Positions 1 through 7,953 of a stretch of DNA of 9,700 bases are shown piece by piece. Source of the stretch: Spirochaetaceae bacterium (lineage in GTDB: Bacteria > Spirochaetota > Spirochaetia > Treponematales > Breznakiellaceae). Position numbers and translations under genes: made by a program. Each line of letters begins with the position of its first letter. Positions within the stretch are counted from its first letter, which is position 1. The stretch is from NCBI GenBank assembly GCA_031265025.1, contig JAISDF010000118.1, positions 1 to 9,700 on the forward strand, written 5' to 3'. Under the pieces are notes generated by a model, which saw only the letters and a program-made list of their open reading frames with translations, did not search any database and was not told the DNA's origin.

Positions 1-761
1 GGGATGTGGAAGAAATTTACCTTGGGAGCGGCGGTATTGTCGAAAGGGCCGAAAGCGGCGCTGTTCTGGCGGATATGACTACGTCAAGTCCTTCCCTGGC
101 GCGGCGCATCGCCCAAAAGGCCGGGGCCAGGGGCATACTGAGCCTTGACGCGCCGGTATCGGGCGGTGATGTGGGGGCAAAAAACGCGGCCCTTTCCATC
201 ATGGTCGGGGGAGAACAGCGGGCTTTTGATAAAATTCTCCCTATCCTTCAGTGTATGGGAAAAAATATTGTGCTCCAGGGTCCGAGCGGAGCGGGGCAGC
301 ACTGCAAGATGGCCAATCAGATTGTCATTGCGTCTACCATGATGGCAGTATCTGAGGCCCTGGTGTACGGCGTAAAAGCCGGTTTACATCCCCTGACCAT
401 GCTGAAAAGTATTGAGTCCGGCGCGGCCGGAAGCTGGAGCCTTTCCAATCTTGTTCCCCGCATGCTTAAAGGCGACTTTAAGCCCGGTTTTTTCGTGAAG
501 CATTTTATCAAGGATATGGGTATAGCCCTGGACGCGGCAAAGGAGCTGGGGGCAAGGCTGCCGGGGCTTGAAAAGGCCGAACAGCTTTACCGTGCTCTTG
601 CCGCGATGAGCCGTGAACAGCTTGAAAAAGCGGCGGATATGGCCGCTTCTTTGGGAGCGCTGGGCTATGTTGAAAGCGCCCGTTTCGGGGCGGAGCTTGC
701 CAACGGGGGAGATTTGGGAACCCAGGCAATCTTTCTCCTCTATGCCTCGGGCGCCGTATAA
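1..761 (+). CDS. Beta-hydroxyacid dehydrogenase (GarR / 3-hydroxyisobutyrate dehydrogenase family), 5' partial
   Basis: The reading frame is open at the left edge (codons from base 3), so the N-terminal Rossmann glycine motif lies outside the window. Numbering from the GTG at 6, the substrate-loop motif DAPVSGG is at 48-54. The catalytic block GAGQHCKMANQ is at 95-105, with the family's lysine at K101 and an asparagine at N104. FKPGF...IKD (158-170) belongs to the C-terminal helical domain, and the end carries GTQA (238-241). The family reduces or oxidises short beta-hydroxyacids such as tartronate semialdehyde or 3-hydroxyisobutyrate with NAD(P) in the cytoplasm; the substrate cannot be told here. 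KMANQ resembles the KLANQ of GarR. Compared with GarR there is an extra stretch of about 27 residues (roughly 201-233) before the last helix. The stop overlaps the next ATG by one base (TAATG), so it is the upstream member of an operon. The GTG at 6 is internal, not the true start. Confidence 0.87.
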   Translation, partial: DVEEIYLGSGGIVERAESGAVLADMTTSSPSLARRIAQKAGARGILSLDAPVSGGDVGAKNAALSIMVGGEQRAFDKILPILQCMGKNIVLQGPSGAGQHCKMANQIVIASTMMAVSEALVYGVKAGLHPLTMLKSIESGAAGSWSLSNLVPRMLKGDFKPGFFVKHFIKDMGIALDAAKELGARLPGLEKAEQLYRALAAMSREQLEKAADMAASLGALGYVESARFGAELANGGDLGTQAIFLLYASGAV

Positions 762-1810
762 TGTACAGCCGGAAATTCCAGGACCCGCGGGTTCTTCCCA
801 TACAGGACGGCAAACCTGTTCAGGGTACCTGGAACCGGGCCTTTGATTCCATTGATTTATCGGAAGTAGCCCATCCCTATTCCCTGCCTATTCCCGGCTG
901 GGTTAAGGCCGTCCGCGTCAAGGAATGGCAGTCCTTCGCGGTTCAAAACAAGTCTTATTACCTTAAAGCGGTCCTTTCGGACATTAAATTTTACCGCATG
1001 GCCAGGGTGGTTATCCTTGACAAGGAGACCAGGGAACAGCTTATTTTCAAGAAGGTTATACCTTTCGGCGGCTGGTCCCTGCCCCGGAATCTCTATAATT
1101 CCTCGGTATCCAGTAAATCATACGGCTTTTTTTTCAGGATACATAACTGGCTTGATGCCGGTGTTATAAAGGTGGACCTTGATATTGAAGCCACAGGCAG
1201 GCGGCCCGCCTTTACGGCGCACCTTAACTTTGACCTTTCCCCGGAAGAGACCACTCCCCTGGCGGTAAATCTTCTCTTTGCCGATACCAGGCCCATGTAT
1301 GCCTTTAAGGGTTTTGGCGGGGTGCGGGGTGACATGGTGTTTGGGGGCAGGCATATAAGTCTTGACGCCGAAAGGACCGCCGGTTTTATTGCCGATTACA
1401 AGGGGTATTTCCCCTATCGCATGCATGGTTCCTGGTGTACGGGCGCGGGCTTTGACGAACAGGGCCGGCGCATCGGTTTCAGTGTGGGCGAAAATCATAC
1501 CAGGGAGAATTTTACCAACAACGAGAATGTGTTGTGGGTTGACGGGAACGCCACGCTGCTCCCGCCGGTACGCATTACCATGCCCCAGGGACCGGACTCG
1601 GCCTGGGTGATTCAGGATGTGGAAGGCATGGTGGATCTGACCTTTACCCCGCTGGAAAAAGTACGCACCGGTTTTAATATTATTATTACTCATTTTGACT
1701 ACAACACGCCGATAGGATGTTATAACGGAACGCTGCTTGATTCCGGCGGAGACGAGGTCCCTATCCGTAACCTGTGGGGTCACGGAGAAAAACTCTATTT
1801 GCGGATATAA
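761..1810 (+). CDS. DUF2804 domain-containing protein
   Basis: This is a 349-residue protein of a widespread bacterial family without a proven function. Family hallmarks as I recall them are present: a G-W-S/N segment near 103-112, the central run with Y-F-P-Y-R and G-S-W-C at about 212-226, FDEQGRRIGFSVG at 231-243, NNENVLWVDG at 253-262, and a C-terminal glycine-rich N-L-W-G-H-G-E stretch at 337-343. The length is usual for the family. There is no signal peptide or membrane segment, and the sequence looks beta-rich and aromatic, as a large beta-barrel or sandwich would be. The ATG overlaps the upstream TAA and no Shine-Dalgarno sequence precedes it, so translation probably depends on ribosomes finishing the dehydrogenase gene. 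The next gene starts one base after its stop. Family assignment is from motif memory; no catalytic activity is claimed. Confidence 0.8.
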   Translation: MYSRKFQDPRVLPIQDGKPVQGTWNRAFDSIDLSEVAHPYSLPIPGWVKAVRVKEWQSFAVQNKSYYLKAVLSDIKFYRMARVVILDKETREQLIFKKVIPFGGWSLPRNLYNSSVSSKSYGFFFRIHNWLDAGVIKVDLDIEATGRRPAFTAHLNFDLSPEETTPLAVNLLFADTRPMYAFKGFGGVRGDMVFGGRHISLDAERTAGFIADYKGYFPYRMHGSWCTGAGFDEQGRRIGFSVGENHTRENFTNNENVLWVDGNATLLPPVRITMPQGPDSAWVIQDVEGMVDLTFTPLEKVRTGFNIIITHFDYNTPIGCYNGTLLDSGGDEVPIRNLWGHGEKLYLRI

Positions 1811-1811
1811 C

Positions 1812-3905
1812 ATGGCAAAAAGAAAAGAAATTTACGCTCCCGGAGAGCTGTCCAGAGTACGGAAACAGTTAGGCAATCTTGACGCCAATGAAGCCAAAAT
1901 CATGGCCAAAAAACTCGGCGGCGAGGTGGGTTACGAGCGCTCTACGGAGGCTTCCCGGAACGCCGGGCGGAAACGGGTGCGGCATGAGACGGTCGATGTG
2001 ATGGTCGGCGCCAGGAAAAGCCCCAAACACCGGGTGGAGCTTGCTCCCCAGGAGGCGTCCTCCAAACAGCGCGTAATCAGGCGGAACACCGCCGATCCCG
2101 GAGACGACCCCGCCGTTCCTTTGCAGTTGAGCTACCGGGAGCGGGTAAAGATGGACCGTTATGCCGGCCAGATTGAATTTGAAATCAAAACAGCCGGTCA
2201 GGTTTTTCATTCCATAGTGGCAATATTCGGCGAAGTGCCCGATTATGTCAGCCCCCGCTTTATTACCCGCAGGATGGACGAGTACTACAAACGCATCGAA
2301 CAACTGGTTACCGCCACGAGAACCATGCTGCCCCGGAATAACCTCCAGCGTAACGAGCGGCTGCGCAGGGTTTCGCCTTTTTCGTTTTTGGTTCTGGACA
2401 CCATACGGTACTGGAACATAGACCGTATTGCAGGCGATCTCTCAAAACTACAGGCCAGGCCCCGGAATGTAAAAGTAACGGAGACGGCCGATATAGTCAG
2501 GGCCGTATACCGGCCCCTGTATATACTTGCGAATCTTGAGAACGAAACCCATATACGGGATTCCTACAAACTGCTGTATAAAATTCTTTACCTTGAAAAT
2601 CCCGGCGAGGCCAAGGCAAAGTACCAGGACCTGATACGAAACGCCCTTAATTCCTATCTGCTGATTAAACGGGATATAAGCTACCTGCTTTTCCCCCTGC
2701 TCCTTAAGCTCGTGTCCGACAAGTTTGTTTCGTATGAGGATTTTTTTACGTCCCGGAAGAACCGGCTTCAGGCCTTCCTCAATGTTACCGAGAAGGACCG
2801 CCTTGTGTATACGCCGCCAAAGGAGGGCGAAACCGAGGCGGCGATCGAAGAAGAAGAGGCCAAGGAAAACGAGGACGAATCCCAGGAACCGGGCTTTACC
2901 GACGAGGTTCTTACCAAGGAAGAACTGGAGGAACGGGCCGCGCGGGAGGCCGAGAGCAGGGCGCTGTACCGGGCTTTCAAGGCCATGGAGCTTCTCTTTC
3001 CCAAGGCGGGTTGGGAACGGCTTTCTTCCTATCCTGATCTTTACCCCTATTTTCATGATGTATTCAAATTTAAAAAGGGGTATGAACTCATCTCGCCGAC
3101 CGACCCGGTACAGCAGATTATGGTTCTCATGCGCGTCCTTGAAGAGTTGTTTTTTGGACTGCGGTATGTGCGTTTCAGCGCGGTGAACGGCCCGGACGGA
3201 AGCCCGGAAGATATTTCCGATTCCATCACCCATATCATTGGCGACTGGCATAAGTTTATTGAGATCGCCTTTGAAAAAGAATACCTTCCCAGGCTTACCG
3301 AATACTGCCGTGTCCTTGATTCTGTTTCGGAATCCAAAACATCCCCCTATGTCAGGCGTATACACAACGAACTGCACTGGGTCAAGCGGCTTTATCTGCT
3401 TCCCTATTATAAATTTGAATCGAGTTTTCCGCCGCCCATGTCCAAAAGGGAAGTGAACCCGGCCTACCCTGTGGTGCGTTCCCTGCGGAAGTATCTTACC
3501 GCCGTGGCGGCCGGCATAGAACAGGCAAAGAAACGGGGCGGCGCTGAACAGAATGTCCACTGCCAGGGCATAGAGAATCCCTGGGATGAATACAATTTTG
3601 AGGTGTCCAATCCGCTGTCCCTGCGTATGGATGCCCTTCTGGGCGGAAAAAATTCCCGCCAGCGGAACAACGCCGCCCTGGTGTTCTTTACCCTTGCGAC
3701 AACCGTGATTCTGGATTTCATCATGAACAGCGAGCGGAGCTGGGCGTATAATGAACAGACCGGCTTTCTTTTTCGCAGCGTAAACGGTGAAGGGGTCAGG
3801 CCGCTCATGGGCGTTGATACCAAACTGGATACCGGGACCATATTCAAGCACTCCCTTAAACAGCGGGAGCACAATCAGGAAGGCCGGAGTTCTGAGGAAG
3901 AATGA
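1812..3905 (+). CDS. Large conserved protein of unknown function, probably Treponema-type
   Basis: I recognise no named domain. The start is placed at the ATG one base after the DUF2804 stop, giving 697 residues that begin MAKRKEIYAPGELSRVR. The frame stays open further upstream to an ATG at 1737, but that would overlap the previous gene by 74 bases. The N-terminal 100 residues are basic, including a KKLGGEVGYER segment (33-43) and a basic stretch at 50-90, and are likely flexible. Residues 110-330 and 385-600 look mostly helical, rich in Tyr, Leu and Arg. Between them lies a strongly acidic stretch, about 337-376, with a run of five glutamates. A hydrophobic segment at 621-638 contains an Asp and could be a buried helix or a weak membrane anchor. 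There is no signal peptide. Its opening resembles, from memory, conserved hypothetical proteins of Treponema. It lacks a Shine-Dalgarno sequence and probably relies on translational coupling. Confidence 0.85.
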   Translation: MAKRKEIYAPGELSRVRKQLGNLDANEAKIMAKKLGGEVGYERSTEASRNAGRKRVRHETVDVMVGARKSPKHRVELAPQEASSKQRVIRRNTADPGDDPAVPLQLSYRERVKMDRYAGQIEFEIKTAGQVFHSIVAIFGEVPDYVSPRFITRRMDEYYKRIEQLVTATRTMLPRNNLQRNERLRRVSPFSFLVLDTIRYWNIDRIAGDLSKLQARPRNVKVTETADIVRAVYRPLYILANLENETHIRDSYKLLYKILYLENPGEAKAKYQDLIRNALNSYLLIKRDISYLLFPLLLKLVSDKFVSYEDFFTSRKNRLQAFLNVTEKDRLVYTPPKEGETEAAIEEEEAKENEDESQEPGFTDEVLTKEELEERAAREAESRALYRAFKAMELLFPKAGWERLSSYPDLYPYFHDVFKFKKGYELISPTDPVQQIMVLMRVLEELFFGLRYVRFSAVNGPDGSPEDISDSITHIIGDWHKFIEIAFEKEYLPRLTEYCRVLDSVSESKTSPYVRRIHNELHWVKRLYLLPYYKFESSFPPPMSKREVNPAYPVVRSLRKYLTAVAAGIEQAKKRGGAEQNVHCQGIENPWDEYNFEVSNPLSLRMDALLGGKNSRQRNNAALVFFTLATTVILDFIMNSERSWAYNEQTGFLFRSVNGEGVRPLMGVDTKLDTGTIFKHSLKQREHNQEGRSSEEE

Positions 3906-3906
3906 T

Positions 3907-3932
3907 CCCGCGCCGTTTTTTCGCGGGCTTTG
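3907..3932 (+). terminator. Possible intrinsic terminator of the first operon
   Basis: CCCGCG (3907-3912) pairs with CGCGGG (3922-3927) around a nine-base T-rich loop, followed by CTTTG. It starts one base after the stop at 3905 and fills the short gap to the convergent metH stop. The T tail is short, so termination may be inefficient. The - strand has no T tract after the same stem, so it would serve the + strand only. Confidence 0.45.
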
Positions 3933-3935
3933 TTC

Positions 3936-6900
3936 TCAAACCCTCCCGGTTCTTTTCCGCGCTTCTTCGATGCTGATTCCCTTGCGCCCGGCCCAGAGAG
4001 CCATCTGGTCTTCTCCTATTTCCCCTGTACCAAAATAGAAAGTTCCCGTATGGGCAAAGTACATGCCGCATACCGAAGCCGCCGGAATAATCATGGCCGA
4101 TTCGGTAAGTTCAAGGCCCAGTTTTTTTTGCGCGTCAAGGAGCCTGAAGACCTCCCGTTTGTCCTCATGGTCAGGGCAGCCGGGGTAGCCAAAGGCGGGC
4201 CTGATGCCCTGAAACTGTTCCTTTAGAAGCCCGGAGACAGGCAGCTTTTCTTCGGGGGCATAGGCCCAGAATTCCGTCCTGACGCGCTGGTGGAGTTCCT
4301 CGGCAAAGGCTTCGGCCAGGCGGTCGGCCAGGGAGGAGAGGAGCAGGGCGCCGTAGTCATCGCCTTCTTCACGCAGCCTGCCCGTTTCTTTTTCGAGGCC
4401 GAAGCCTGTCGAAAGGACAAAGAGGCCTATCCAGTCAGGCCCAGCCACCGCTTCGGCTTCGGAATCGGGCAGCACAAAGTCGGCAAGGCAGGGATTGGGC
4501 GCCCAGGCTGTTTTTTTTTCCTGGCTGCGGAAGAAGGAAAAGCGGCCCTTTTCCCGCGCCTTTTCTGAACCGAGAGCCTGTTCATCTTCAAAAAGGATGA
4601 TGTCTTCGTTATGGGAAAGGGCGGGGAAAAAACCTATGGCGGCTCTGGCCGAAAGAAGTTTTCCCGAAACGACGCGGGTGAGCATGGCGGCGGCGTCTTC
4701 CCTGAGCCGGCCGCGCGTCTTGTCAATGTCCCCTGCCCCAGCGTTTTGCTTACCCAGGCCCCAGAAATGATAGAAGAGATCCCAGTCTATATAGGGAATG
4801 AGCCTTTCAAGGGGGTAGTCGCTAAACACGGTAACGCCCTGCTTTTCGGGCCGGGGAGAGGGGCCGGTGGCGTCCCAGGGAAGGGCGACTTTGTTTTTTC
4901 TCGCTTCTTCGAGGGGTATGAGGGTACGCGCCGCGCCAATCTTTTCGTGCCGCCCGGCGGCGTCCTGGTACTGCCGGGACAGTTCCTCAAGAAAACGGGG
5001 CCGTTCGGTTTTTGAAAGGACGCGGCGCGCCGTATCGGCGGAACGGCTCGCGTCGCTTACATAGACTACAGGGCCGGAGTATTCGGGCGCTATGCGGACG
5101 GCCGTATGGACAAGGCTTGTGGTAGCCCCGCCTATGAGGAGGGGTATCTTCATCCGCCGTTTTTCCATGTCCTGCGCTACTTTTATCATTTCATCAAGTG
5201 AAGGGGTGATGAGGCCCGAAAGACCGATGATGGCGGCGCCTTCCTTTAGCGCCGTGTCAAGTATGGCGTCGGAGGGTATCATTACTCCCAGGTCGAGAAT
5301 ATCATAGCCGTTACAGCCCAAAACTACCGAGACAATGTTTTTTCCTATATCGTGAACATCGCCTTTTACCGTGGCGAGGACGATTTTTGCCGCGCCGTTT
5401 TCGGCGCTGTTCCCAGGCGTGCCGGGTCCATCGGGGTTACCGGCGCTCAGGGACGCGGCGTCTTTGGCCCGCAGGACGGCTTTTTCTTCTTCCATGCGGG
5501 GCTCAAGGGCAGCTACGGCCTTTTTCATCACCCTGGCGCTGCGTATCACCTGCGGAAGAAACATGGACCCCGCGCCAAAACGATCGCCCACTTCCCGCAT
5601 ACCCCGCATAAGAGGACCTTCAACTATATTCAGGGTTCGTTCATAGCGGGGAACAAGCTCAAGCACGTCGGCTTCGATATGTTCATCAATGCCGTTGACC
5701 AGGGCGTAAAAAACCTTCTCTTCCGCATCAGCATTCCGCCAGGATTCTTCCGGGGAAACCGCGTTTCCGTCAGGGACGCGCTGTTCTCCCTTCACCTTTA
5801 TGGCAAGATCAAGGAGCCTGCCGGCGGCGCCTTCGCGGCCAAGTATGACATCTTCCGAGGCGGCGCGGAGCTCAGGACCCAAGGGGAGCCCTTCAATATC
5901 ATTATACGAAACAAGGCTTGCCGGATTGACTATGGCCATGTTGAGGCCCGCTTCGGCGGCGTATTTGAGAAACACCCCGTGAAGGGCTTCCCGCACCGGA
6001 TCATTGCCCCTGAAACTGAAAGACAGGTTTGAGATGCCGCCTGAAATCCTGGCTCCCGGACAGTGGCCGCGTATCCAGGCGCAGGCCCTGATAAAGTCCA
6101 GGGCAAGCCCGTCATGTTCCGCCATGCCGGTAGCCACCGAAAGTACATTGGGGTCAAAGACTATGTCCTCCGGGGGAAACCCCGCGCCCCTGAGGAGTTC
6201 ATAGGAACGCTTTGCCAGGGCAATTTTTTGTTCATACGAAACAGCCTGTCCTGTTTCGTCAAAAAGCATGACCACTACGGCCGCGCCATAGGAATGCGCC
6301 GCAGCGGCGCGGCGAAGAAATTTAACTTCACCTTCTTTAAGGCTTATTGAATTAACCAGGCCCTTGCCCTGGAGACATTTGAGCCCCGCTTCGATTACAT
6401 CCCAGCGGGAACTGTCTATCATAACCGGAACCCTGGCTATATCGGGGTCCGAGAGGGCAAGGTTGAGAAAGGAAACAAGGGCTTTTTTGGCGTCCAGAAG
6501 GGCGTCATCCATACAGATGTCAATGATCGCCGCCCCTTTTTTGATCATATCCCGCGCAATGGAAAGGGCCTCGTCATAACGCTCCTCTTTTATAAGCCTG
6601 AGGAATTTGCGGCTTCCCGCCACATTGGTCCGCTCGCCTATGTTGACAAGACCCGTCTCCGGGGAAATTGTAAGCCCTTCAAGCCCCGAAAGGAAACTCG
6701 CGGAAGTATCATGTCCGGTATTGTCGTTATTGTATTTAAGACCAAAGGAATCCGAAGTACCGCAAGTAGGTGTATTTGAGCTGCGCATATTCGGCGATAA
6801 CCCAGTTTGAATCTGTACGGCGCTCCGTGGGGGCCGGGGTTTATAGTTCTTTGCCAGGGCAGCCAGGGCGGCGATGTGGTCGGGGGTGGTCCCGCAGCAG

Positions 6901-7781
6901 CCGCCGATGATATTGACCAAACCATCGGCCAGGAAAGCCTCGACAGTGCGGGCCATGGTTTCGGGGGTTTCGTCATAGGCGCCGAAACGGTTGGGCATAC
7001 CCGCGTTGGGATGGCAGCTTACCAGGACCGGGGAAAGGCCGGCCAGTTTTCTGAGATGGCGTCCTATCTTTTCGGCCCCCAGGGAACAGTTTAGGCCCAG
7101 CGCCCAGGGTTCGGCATGGAGAACCGATATGCAGAACGCCTCAAGGGTTTGGCCTGCAAGGAGTCTGCCGGCCGCGTCTGAAATGGTGGCCGAAATCATC
7201 ACCGGCACATTGCTGTTTCGTTCTTTAAGGAGGCGGTTTATGGCAAAGATGGCGGCCTTGGCATTGAGGGTATCGTAAACCGTCTCGACCATGAGAAGGT
7301 CCGCGCCGCCGTCAAGGAGGCCCCGCGCGTTATCGTAATAAGCCCTGTCAAGGCCGTCAAAGCTCACCCCCCGTTTGCCGCCGTCATTCATATCAGGGGA
7401 AATGCTGGCGCTCTTTGCTGTGGGACCGAGGACCCCCGCCACGAAACGGGGTTTTCCGGGTGTGGAATAGGCTGCCGCGGCTTCCTTTGCCAGCGCGGCT
7501 GCGGAACGGTTTATGGCGTAGGCTTCGGTTTCGAGGCCGTAATCTTCCAGGGAAACAGCGTTCGCGTTAAAAGAACAGGTCTCGATAATGTCCGCCCCGG
7601 CCCTCAGATACGCCTCATGAATGGACCGTACAAGATCCGGCCGCGTGCGGCAGAGTTCATCATTGCACGCCGGGCTCTCTTCGGGCGAAAGCCCCATGCC
7701 CTGTATCATGGTTCCCATGGCTCCGTCAAGGATGAGTATGCGTTCTTGGGCGAGACGATCCAACTGTTCCCTTATAGTCAT
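3936..7781 (-). CDS. metH: Cobalamin-dependent methionine synthase
   Basis: The 1281-residue cytoplasmic enzyme transfers a methyl group from 5-methyl-THF via cobalamin to homocysteine (E. coli MetH: 1227). All modules are present in order. The homocysteine domain (about 10-312) has the zinc cysteines C232, C295 and C296 (GGCCGT). The folate domain (about 370-660) opens with NIGERTNVAGSR. The cap helices (about 680-770) precede the cobalamin domain, which has GDVHDIGKN and the D808-H810-S861 triad plus GLSGLITPS. The AdoMet reactivation domain (about 985-1275) has D999 and RPAFGYPGCP (R1194, Y1199). The start aligns with E. coli MetH: the Met sits about 20 residues before the LDGAMGTMIQ motif. 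Oddities are an AT-rich linker of about 45 extra residues between the first two domains (about 318-362), a Gly/Pro/Ala-rich insert before the cobalamin domain (about 772-797), and A8 and A9 runs near the 3' end. It is transcribed alone, divergent from the thioesterase-metF pair. Confidence 0.97.
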   Translation of the reverse strand: MTIREQLDRLAQERILILDGAMGTMIQGMGLSPEESPACNDELCRTRPDLVRSIHEAYLRAGADIIETCSFNANAVSLEDYGLETEAYAINRSAAALAKEAAAAYSTPGKPRFVAGVLGPTAKSASISPDMNDGGKRGVSFDGLDRAYYDNARGLLDGGADLLMVETVYDTLNAKAAIFAINRLLKERNSNVPVMISATISDAAGRLLAGQTLEAFCISVLHAEPWALGLNCSLGAEKIGRHLRKLAGLSPVLVSCHPNAGMPNRFGAYDETPETMARTVEAFLADGLVNIIGGCCGTTPDHIAALAALAKNYKPRPPRSAVQIQTGLSPNMRSSNTPTCGTSDSFGLKYNNDNTGHDTSASFLSGLEGLTISPETGLVNIGERTNVAGSRKFLRLIKEERYDEALSIARDMIKKGAAIIDICMDDALLDAKKALVSFLNLALSDPDIARVPVMIDSSRWDVIEAGLKCLQGKGLVNSISLKEGEVKFLRRAAAAHSYGAAVVVMLFDETGQAVSYEQKIALAKRSYELLRGAGFPPEDIVFDPNVLSVATGMAEHDGLALDFIRACAWIRGHCPGARISGGISNLSFSFRGNDPVREALHGVFLKYAAEAGLNMAIVNPASLVSYNDIEGLPLGPELRAASEDVILGREGAAGRLLDLAIKVKGEQRVPDGNAVSPEESWRNADAEEKVFYALVNGIDEHIEADVLELVPRYERTLNIVEGPLMRGMREVGDRFGAGSMFLPQVIRSARVMKKAVAALEPRMEEEKAVLRAKDAASLSAGNPDGPGTPGNSAENGAAKIVLATVKGDVHDIGKNIVSVVLGCNGYDILDLGVMIPSDAILDTALKEGAAIIGLSGLITPSLDEMIKVAQDMEKRRMKIPLLIGGATTSLVHTAVRIAPEYSGPVVYVSDASRSADTARRVLSKTERPRFLEELSRQYQDAAGRHEKIGAARTLIPLEEARKNKVALPWDATGPSPRPEKQGVTVFSDYPLERLIPYIDWDLFYHFWGLGKQNAGAGDIDKTRGRLREDAAAMLTRVVSGKLLSARAAIGFFPALSHNEDIILFEDEQALGSEKAREKGRFSFFRSQEKKTAWAPNPCLADFVLPDSEAEAVAGPDWIGLFVLSTGFGLEKETGRLREEGDDYGALLLSSLADRLAEAFAEELHQRVRTEFWAYAPEEKLPVSGLLKEQFQGIRPAFGYPGCPDHEDKREVFRLLDAQKKLGLELTESAMIIPAASVCGMYFAHTGTFYFGTGEIGEDQMALWAGRKGISIEEARKRTGRV

Positions 7782-7815
7782 ACCGGAATTATAACAAAAG
7801 CCAGAAGCAAAGGAA
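7782..7815 (-). promoter_or_regulatory. Candidate leaderless promoter of metH
   Basis: Read on the - strand, a perfect TATAAT (7793-7788) lies only six bases before the metH ATG. A weak -35 candidate, TTCCTT (7815-7810), lies 16 bases further upstream. Transcription would start at or within a base or two of the A of the ATG, leaving no room for a ribosome site, and no Shine-Dalgarno sequence is visible. The position rests on sequence only. Confidence 0.5.
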
Positions 7816-7821
7816 CAGGGC

Positions 7822-7839
7822 CCCCTGCGGTTCGCGGGG
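7822..7839. repeat. Small GC-rich hairpin in the divergent spacer
   Basis: CCCC at 7822-7825 and GCG at 7827-7829 pair with CGC at 7833-7835 and GGGG at 7836-7839, with T7826 bulged and a three-base loop. It lies just upstream of the metH -35 candidate. The adjacent CAGGG and CCCTG arms (7816-7827) form a partly overlapping near-palindrome. It could be a regulator site or chance structure; no T tract marks it as a terminator. Confidence 0.3.
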
Positions 7840-7898
7840 TGTAAAGGCAGAATACCAGGCCTAAAATAAATCCGTATTATACGTTATGCGCCATATTG

Positions 7899-7932
7899 CA
7901 TATACCGTTACCGGGGAATAAAGCGGTATATG
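7899..7932. repeat. 9-bp perfect inverted repeat, candidate operator between divergent promoters
   Basis: CATATACCG (7899-7907) is repeated in inverted form as CGGTATATG (7924-7932), separated by 16 bases. A further TACCG lies inside at 7909-7913. Arm centres are 25 bases apart, which suits a dimeric or tetrameric regulator on two sites more than a single compact palindrome. It sits about 20 bases before the -35 candidate of the thioesterase operon and over 100 bases upstream of metH. No regulator gene is in view. Confidence 0.35.
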
Positions 7933-7953
7933 GTAATTCGTCAAATACACATA

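Noticed and set aside
1127..1134. T8 run in the DUF2804 gene
   Set aside because: It encodes a Phe triplet (GFFFR) fitting the frame, and I see no sign of programmed slippage.
1737..1811. Upstream ATG extending the large unknown protein by 25 residues
   Set aside because: It lies inside the DUF2804 gene in another frame and translates to a sequence with no family look; the ATG right after the DUF2804 stop gives the recognisable N-terminus.
2448..3872. Long open frame on the - strand, opposite the large unknown protein
   Set aside because: It mirrors the coding frame of a codon-biased gene, has no SD or family motif, and its protein is a composition shadow. The same holds for the - strand frame at 1118-1813 and the + strand frame at 5352-6032 inside metH.
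7876..7881. A second TATAAT on the - strand upstream of metH
   Set aside because: It has no matching -35 at normal spacing and is part of an 11-base palindrome (7873-7883). A distal metH promoter stays possible but unsupported.
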